From the NCBI RefSeq assembly GCF_916618755.1, contig NZ_CAKAKB010000003.1, positions 620,001 through 684,000 on the forward strand: DNA of 64,000 nucleotides, written 5' to 3'. The notes beneath the pieces were generated by a model. That model searched no databases, had not been told where the DNA came from, and saw only the letters and a program-made list of their open reading frames with translations. Below are positions 59,558 through 64,000 of this stretch, piece by piece. The position numbers and the translations under genes are program-made. The stretch's first letter is position 1, and every line of letters starts with the position of its first letter. Source of the stretch: Actinotalea sp. Marseille-Q4924. Its GTDB lineage: Bacteria > Actinomycetota > Actinomycetes > Actinomycetales > Cellulomonadaceae.

Positions 59558-60286
59558 GTGCCCCACCCGGACACCGGAGGCGCCGGTCGTCCCGTCGTCG
59601 TCGCCGTCGACGGACCGTCCGGCTCCGGGAAGTCGAGCGTGTGCCGGCGCGTCGCCGCCGCGCTGGGCCTGGCGTACCTCGACACCGGGGCGATGTACCG
59701 CGCGGCGACGTGGTGGTGCCTCGAGCGCGGCGTCGACCTCGCCGACGAGGACGCCGTCACCGCGGCCGTGCGGGACATGCCGCTCGAGGTGGGCGTGGAC
59801 CCCCAGGCCCCCACGTTCACGGTCGACGGCACGGACGTGGCGGCCGCGATCCGCACCACCGCGATCTCCTCGGTGGTGAGCCGGGTGGCGATGAACCTCG
59901 AGGCGCGCGCGGACCTCGGCACCCGCCAGCGGGCCGTCATCGGCGCCGAGCGGGGACCCAGGGGGTGGAGCGGCGGCCGCGGCGTCGTCGTCGAGGGCCG
60001 CGACATCACCACGGTGATCGCACCGGACGCGGACGTGCGGATCCTGCTCACGGCGAGCGAGGAGGCGCGCCTGGCGCGCCGGGCCTTGGAGGTCCACGGC
60101 AGCGCGGACACGGCGAGCGTGGCGGCGACGCGGGACCAGGTGGTCCGACGCGACGCGCAGGACTCCACGGTCGTGGACTTCCTCACCGCCGCCGACGGCG
60201 TCGTCACCGTCGACTCCTCCGACCTCGACCTGGAGCAGACGGTCGACGCGGTCCTCGCGGTGGTCCGCGAGGTCGCGGCGCGGTGA
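59558..60286 (+). CDS. cmk: Cytidylate kinase
   Basis: A 242-residue CMP/dCMP kinase. P-loop VAVDGPSGSGKSSVCRRVA is near residue 12-30, then LDTGAMYRAATWWCLERGVD (NMP binding) and VVVEGRDITTVIAPDADVRI. The lid and C-terminal RDAQDSTVVDFLTAADGVVTVD are intact. The GTG at 59558 has a strong GAGGAGG 5 nt upstream; an ATG at 59519 that overlaps the tyrA stop would add 13 residues and is the main alternative. Confidence 0.94.
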   Translation: MPHPDTGGAGRPVVVAVDGPSGSGKSSVCRRVAAALGLAYLDTGAMYRAATWWCLERGVDLADEDAVTAAVRDMPLEVGVDPQAPTFTVDGTDVAAAIRTTAISSVVSRVAMNLEARADLGTRQRAVIGAERGPRGWSGGRGVVVEGRDITTVIAPDADVRILLTASEEARLARRALEVHGSADTASVAATRDQVVRRDAQDSTVVDFLTAADGVVTVDSSDLDLEQTVDAVLAVVREVAAR

Positions 60287-60304
60287 GCACCCGATGAGCG
60301 CCCG

Positions 60305-61009
60305 ATGAGCGCAGCGAGGGCGACGACCGGCGGGGGCCTGCCCGTCCCGTCGGAGTCCGGCCCCCGGTGGTCGCGCCAGATCGGCCGCTTCCTGGCCCAC
60401 GTCGTGTGGGACACCGAGGTGCTCGACGCCCACCACGTGCCCCTGGACGGGCCGGTGATCATCTCCGCCAACCACATCGGGTTCGTCGACGGCCCGCTCG
60501 TGCACGGGGTGGTCCCGCGCGGCACGCACATCCTCGTCAAGGAGGAGATGTTCCGCGGTCCGGTCGGGTCCGTCCTGCGCGCAGCCGGGCAGATCCCGGT
60601 GGACCGCCACGGGGGCCGTCCGGCGCTCGCCGCAGGGCTCGGTGTGCTGCGGCGCGGCGGCGCCGTCGGGATCTTCCCCGAGGGGGTGCGCGGGCGCGGC
60701 GACGCGACCCAGGCGCGCGCCGGCGTCGCGTGGCTGGCCGTGAACTCGGGAGCGCCCGTGGTGCCCACGGCGGTCCTCGGCACGCGGCGGACCGGCGAGG
60801 CCGTCGGGCACGTGCCCGGGCTGCGGCGCCGGCTCGTCGTGGCGTTCGGCACGCCGGTCCACCTGGACCGCGCCCCCGGGGTGAGCGGTCGTCAGGTGGT
60901 GGCGGAGGCGCACGAGGTGCTGCGGGTGACCCTCGCGGAGCACGTTCGGGCGACCGTCGCCCGGACCGGGCTCGTGCTGCCGGACGACGCCCCGCTCGGG
61001 GACGGCTGA
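60305..61009 (+). CDS. 1-acyl-sn-glycerol-3-phosphate acyltransferase-like (PlsC family)
   Basis: A 234-residue membrane-associated acyltransferase. The catalytic HX4D motif is in [14 protein letters not shown] near residue 58, the glycerol-phosphate-binding region in [20 protein letters not shown] near 123, and [17 protein letters not shown] follows. The location between cmk and der is that of the PlsC-like gene in many actinobacteria, where it acts in phospholipid synthesis. Starts 18 nt after the cmk stop. Confidence 0.9.
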   Translation: MSAARATTGGGLPVPSESGPRWSRQIGRFLAHVVWDTEVLDAHHVPLDGPVIISANHIGFVDGPLVHGVVPRGTHILVKEEMFRGPVGSVLRAAGQIPVDRHGGRPALAAGLGVLRRGGAVGIFPEGVRGRGDATQARAGVAWLAVNSGAPVVPTAVLGTRRTGEAVGHVPGLRRRLVVAFGTPVHLDRAPGVSGRQVVAEAHEVLRVTLAEHVRATVARTGLVLPDDAPLGDG

Positions 61010-61076
61010 GCCTCGGCGCCGCGGGCGTGAGGGCCCGGTTCGTCGTCGGGTGCCGCGGCAGGGGAGGATGGACCCC

Positions 61077-62726
61077 ATGACCGACCAGCCCCACGCCGAC
61101 CGCACCCAGCTCGACGAGCCCCGCCCCGCCGCCGAGGAGCTCGCCGACGCCGCGGGGCTGACCGGCGCGCCCGCGGACCCGCACGAGGCCGCGGGCCTCG
61201 ACGGCGAGGGTGCAGGCGAGGACGGGGACGCCGAGGACGACGAACCGTCCCTCGAGCCGACCTCCGCGCGGGCCGGCGCGGAGACCGACGACGACCTGGT
61301 CCGCGCGCAGTCGCTGCGGGCCGGCCTGGAGGACTACGACCTCTCGGGCGAGGACCTGGCGCTGCTGGACCACCCCGGCGAGGGCGACGCCGACGCGGCG
61401 CCGAAGGGCCCGCTGCCGGTCCTGGCCGTCGTCGGGCGGCCGAACGTCGGCAAGTCCACGCTCGTCAACCGGATCCTCGGTCGCCGGGAGGCTGTCGTCG
61501 AGGACACGCCCGGTGTCACCCGGGACCGCGTGAGCTACCCGGCGGAGTGGGCGGGCACCGACTTCACGCTCGTGGACACCGGCGGCTGGGAGGTCGACGT
61601 CGCCGGCATGGAGGCGCGCGTCGCGGAGCAGGCCGAGGTGGCGATCGAGCTGGCCGACGTCGTGCTGTTCGTCGTCGACGCGACCGTGGGCCCGACGGCG
61701 ACGGACGAGAAGGTCGTCCGCCTGCTGCGCAAGGCGAAGAAGCCGGTCGTGCTGGCCGCCAACAAGGTCGACGGGCCCCGCCAGGAGTCCGACGCTGCCG
61801 CCCTGTGGAGCCTCGGCCTCGGCGAGCCGCACCCCATCTCGGCGCTGCACGGCCGCGGCACGGGTGACCTCCTGGACGCCGCGGTGAAGAAGCTGCCGGA
61901 GACGGCGCAGTTCGGGGGGGTGCTGCGCCCGGAGGGTCCGCGGCGCGTCGCGCTCGTGGGCCGGCCGAACGTCGGCAAGTCCAGCCTGCTCAACAGGCTG
62001 GCCGGCTCGGAGCGCGTCGTCGTCGACGCCACGGCCGGCACGACCCGGGACCCGGTCGACGAGCTCATCGCCCTCGGCGGCAAGCCGTGGGTGTTCGTGG
62101 ACACCGCCGGCATCCGCCGGCGCGTGCACCAGACCAAGGGCGCGGACTTCTACGCGTCGCTGCGCACGCAGGCCGCGATCGAGAAGGCCGAGGTCGCTGT
62201 CGTGCTCGTCGACGCGAGCGTGCCGATGACGGAGCAGGACACGCGCGTCATCCAGCAGGTCATCGACGCCGGCCGCGCGCTCGTCATCGCGTACAACAAG
62301 TGGGACCTCATGGACGAGGACCGCCGGCCGTTCCTCGAGCGCGAGATCGAGCAGGACCTCGTGCAGATCCAGTGGGCACCGCGCGTGAACCTGTCCGCGC
62401 AGACCGGGTGGCACAAGAACCGGCTGGTACCGGCGATCGAGCGCGCGCTCGACTCGTGGGACACCCGGATCCCCACGGGCCGGCTCAACGCGTTCCTCGG
62501 CGAGATGGTCGCGGCGCACCCGCACCCGCTGCGCGGCGGCAAGCAGCCGCGGATCCTCTTCGCGACGCAGGCGGACACGCGGCCCCCGCGGTTCGTCATC
62601 TTCGCGACCGGCTTCCTCGAGGCCGGCTACCGCCGGTTCATCGAGCGGCGCCTGCGGGAGACGTTCGGCTTCGAGGGCACGCCGATCTCCATCTCGGTGC
62701 GGGTGCGGGAGAAGCGCAAGCGGTGA
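61077..62726 (+). CDS. der: Ribosome biogenesis GTPase Der (EngA)
   Basis: A 549-residue tandem GTPase for 50S maturation. Two G1 loops, [16 protein letters not shown] and [16 protein letters not shown], with [29 protein letters not shown] in domain 1 and [40 protein letters not shown] in domain 2. The C-terminal KH-like domain has [21 protein letters not shown]. An acidic 110-residue N-terminal extension (ASP/GLU-rich, for example [19 protein letters not shown]) is not part of the core. ATG 61077 is 9 nt from GGGGAGG. Overlaps the next gene by 4 nt. Confidence 0.96.
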   Translation: MTDQPHADRTQLDEPRPAAEELADAAGLTGAPADPHEAAGLDGEGAGEDGDAEDDEPSLEPTSARAGAETDDDLVRAQSLRAGLEDYDLSGEDLALLDHPGEGDADAAPKGPLPVLAVVGRPNVGKSTLVNRILGRREAVVEDTPGVTRDRVSYPAEWAGTDFTLVDTGGWEVDVAGMEARVAEQAEVAIELADVVLFVVDATVGPTATDEKVVRLLRKAKKPVVLAANKVDGPRQESDAAALWSLGLGEPHPISALHGRGTGDLLDAAVKKLPETAQFGGVLRPEGPRRVALVGRPNVGKSSLLNRLAGSERVVVDATAGTTRDPVDELIALGGKPWVFVDTAGIRRRVHQTKGADFYASLRTQAAIEKAEVAVVLVDASVPMTEQDTRVIQQVIDAGRALVIAYNKWDLMDEDRRPFLEREIEQDLVQIQWAPRVNLSAQTGWHKNRLVPAIERALDSWDTRIPTGRLNAFLGEMVAAHPHPLRGGKQPRILFATQADTRPPRFVIFATGFLEAGYRRFIERRLRETFGFEGTPISISVRVREKRKR

Positions 62727-63856
62727 GCACGGCGTCGGCGGGGCGTCCAGCGGCGTCGCCGTCGGGCGTGGCCCAGCGTCCGGTGCTGCTGCGCTGGGGC
62801 ATGCCGCGCGACCCCGCGGCCTCGCGACACCTCGCGGCGTTCCTGGTCACGACCGTGGCGAGCGTCCTGCTGACGCGGGCCTTCCTCGCCGCCGCGGGCT
62901 ACCCGCAGATCGGTGGCGGTGGCCTCCACGTCGCGCACGTCCTGTGGGGCGGCCTGCTCATGGCGCTCGCCTTCGTGCTGCTGCTGTCCTTCGCCGGGCC
63001 GGTGGTGCGACCCCTGGGCGCCCTCGTCGGCGGGGTCGGCTTCGGCCTGTTCATCGACGAGATCGGCAAGTTCGTCACGTCCGACAACGACTACTTCTAC
63101 GAGCCGACGGCCGCGCTCATCTACGTGACCGTCGTCGCGCTGGTCCTCATCGCCGAGGCGCTGCACGGGCGGCGACCGCACCGGCCGGAGGAGTACCTGG
63201 CCGGGGCGGCGGACCACGCGGTGTCGGGGCTGACGGGCGGCTTCACCCCACGGACGCGGGACGAGGCGCACGGCCTCCTCGAGCGCGCCGGCGACGTGCC
63301 CGGTGCGCAGGAGGTGCGCCGGCTCCTGGACGAGATCGAGGAGGACCACGCCGAGCTGCCGAACGTCGTCGACCGCAGCGCCGCGCTCGTCGTCACGGGC
63401 TTCCGACGGCTCGTGACGGCGCGGTGGGTGCCGTGGGTGACCGTCGGCGCCCTCCTGCTGGCCACCGGCGCCGGGGTGCTGCAGGGGCTGCTGGCGTGGT
63501 CCAGCGGCACGGACGTCCCGGGGTGGATGCTCGTGGCGCTCGTCGTGAGCGCGGGGGTGTCGACGCTCGTCGCGCTGGTGGGGCTGGCGGTCGTCCGGCG
63601 GAACCGGCCACGGGCGTACCGGCTGTTCCGGCGCGCGGTGCTCGTGAGCCTGCTGGTCACGCAGGTCTTCGTGTTCCGGCTGCAGGAGTGGGCGGCGACG
63701 GCCGGACTGCTCGTCGACCTCGTGGTGCTGGGTCTCGTCGTCGCCGAGCTGAGCCAGATGGAGGCGGCCGAGGCACGCCGCGAGGCGGCGGCGAGGGAGG
63801 CCGAGGACGCCCGCGCGGCGGGCACGGCGTCCGACGGCGGGCCGGAGGTGCGGTAG
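62723..63856 (+). CDS. Polytopic membrane protein of unknown function
   Basis: A 377-residue protein with two membrane bundles: about four spans at 37-57, 69-90, 96-112 and 128-146, then a soluble region (about 150-225) with two short helical stretches ([21 protein letters not shown]), and about four further spans at 228-248, 257-280, 291-310 and 315-332. The C-terminal tail is a charged Ala/Glu helix ([20 protein letters not shown]), possibly a coiled coil. The motif [22 protein letters not shown] is striking and conserved-looking but I cannot name the family. The GTG overlaps the der stop by 4 nt. Confidence 0.75.
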   Translation: MSTASAGRPAASPSGVAQRPVLLRWGMPRDPAASRHLAAFLVTTVASVLLTRAFLAAAGYPQIGGGGLHVAHVLWGGLLMALAFVLLLSFAGPVVRPLGALVGGVGFGLFIDEIGKFVTSDNDYFYEPTAALIYVTVVALVLIAEALHGRRPHRPEEYLAGAADHAVSGLTGGFTPRTRDEAHGLLERAGDVPGAQEVRRLLDEIEEDHAELPNVVDRSAALVVTGFRRLVTARWVPWVTVGALLLATGAGVLQGLLAWSSGTDVPGWMLVALVVSAGVSTLVALVGLAVVRRNRPRAYRLFRRAVLVSLLVTQVFVFRLQEWAATAGLLVDLVVLGLVVAELSQMEAAEARREAAAREAEDARAAGTASDGGPEVR

Positions 63857-63859
63857 AGT
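63854..63859 (+). promoter_or_regulatory. Candidate -10 (TAGAGT) of tRNA-Pro
   Basis: TAGAGT overlaps the stop codon of the membrane protein gene and ends 22 nt before the mature tRNA 5' end. Confidence 0.45.
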
Positions 63860-63881
63860 ATCGGCGGCTCGACGAGCCGTT

Positions 63882-63955
<74 letters not shown>

Positions 63956-63971
63956 CAGTGAAAGAGCAGGT

Positions 63972-64000
63972 CAGAGGGCCGTTCCGCTTCCGCGGAGCGG
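63972..64000 (+). terminator. Likely tRNA-Pro terminator, at the window edge
   Basis: CCGCT at 63988-63992 can pair with AGCGG at the very end of the window in a GC-rich hairpin with loop TCCGCGG; the sequence is cut at 64000, so the call is tentative. Confidence 0.35.

Overview
The window is a stretch of chromosome from a high-GC Gram-positive bacterium (Actinomycetota). RbpA, WhiA, OpcA, an ANTAR response regulator and the actinobacterial gene order around polA-rpsA-coaE-uvrB-uvrA-uvrC-rapZ-whiA-gap-pgk-tpiA-secG-pgl-opcA-zwf-tal-tkt all point there. Codon use, frequent GTG starts and the liv cluster layout suggest the order Micrococcales, perhaps a Cellulomonas-like genus; that placement is inference. 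Almost everything is housekeeping sequence. I found no phage, IS element, CRISPR array or rRNA operon.

Layout. 1-10,300: an accessory-metabolism zone with a partial NDH-2, a phosphodiesterase, 5-oxoprolinase pxpA plus a fused pxpBC, an SMP-30 lactonase-like protein, a His-rich small protein, an anti-sigma-type ATPase, a CNNM/HlyC-family protein, a first TerC, a cupin, an alpha/beta hydrolase, a tRNA-Leu(CAA) of unusual shape and a PdtaR-like ANTAR regulator. 10,300-16,500: branched-chain amino acid (or related) uptake, with the binding lipoprotein on the plus strand and livH-livM-livG-livF on the minus strand; LivH carries an N-terminal secreted-type extension. 16,500-22,600: GNAT, hotdog thioesterase, polA, methyltransferase, an ABC ATPase remnant and pfkA. 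22,600-41,200: rpsA, coaE, pcp, uvrB, a second terC under a predicted manganese riboswitch, YciI, a Ser/Thr kinase with a lipoprotein partner, an MBL hydrolase, uvrA, OsmC, uvrC, rapZ, yvcK and whiA. 41,200-53,400: lower glycolysis (gap, pgk, tpiA), secG, rbpA, and on the minus strand the pentose phosphate set tkt-tal-zwf-opcA-pgl, with ctaB divergent from tkt. 53,400-64,000: xerD, parA, scpA, scpB, rluB, aroH, tyrA, cmk, plsC, der, a membrane protein and tRNA-Pro(GGG).

How the genes work together. The window holds the full nucleotide excision repair trio (uvrA with a LexA-type box, uvrB, uvrC) plus DNA polymerase I; most of central carbon flow (pfkA, gap, pgk, tpiA, zwf, opcA, pgl, tal, tkt); chromosome organisation and segregation (parA, scpA, scpB, xerD); and a 5-oxoproline salvage route (Pcp releases it from peptides, PxpA/PxpBC converts it to glutamate).

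Regulation seen directly: at least eight genes have a TANNNT -10 hexamer ending 6-7 nt before the start codon and no Shine-Dalgarno sequence, the signature of leaderless mRNAs. The second terC has a riboswitch whose P1 strand and anti-SD hairpin compete for the same bases. Several long perfect hairpins mark transcript ends. One locus (rluB) shows an apparent reading-frame break in its N-terminal extension.
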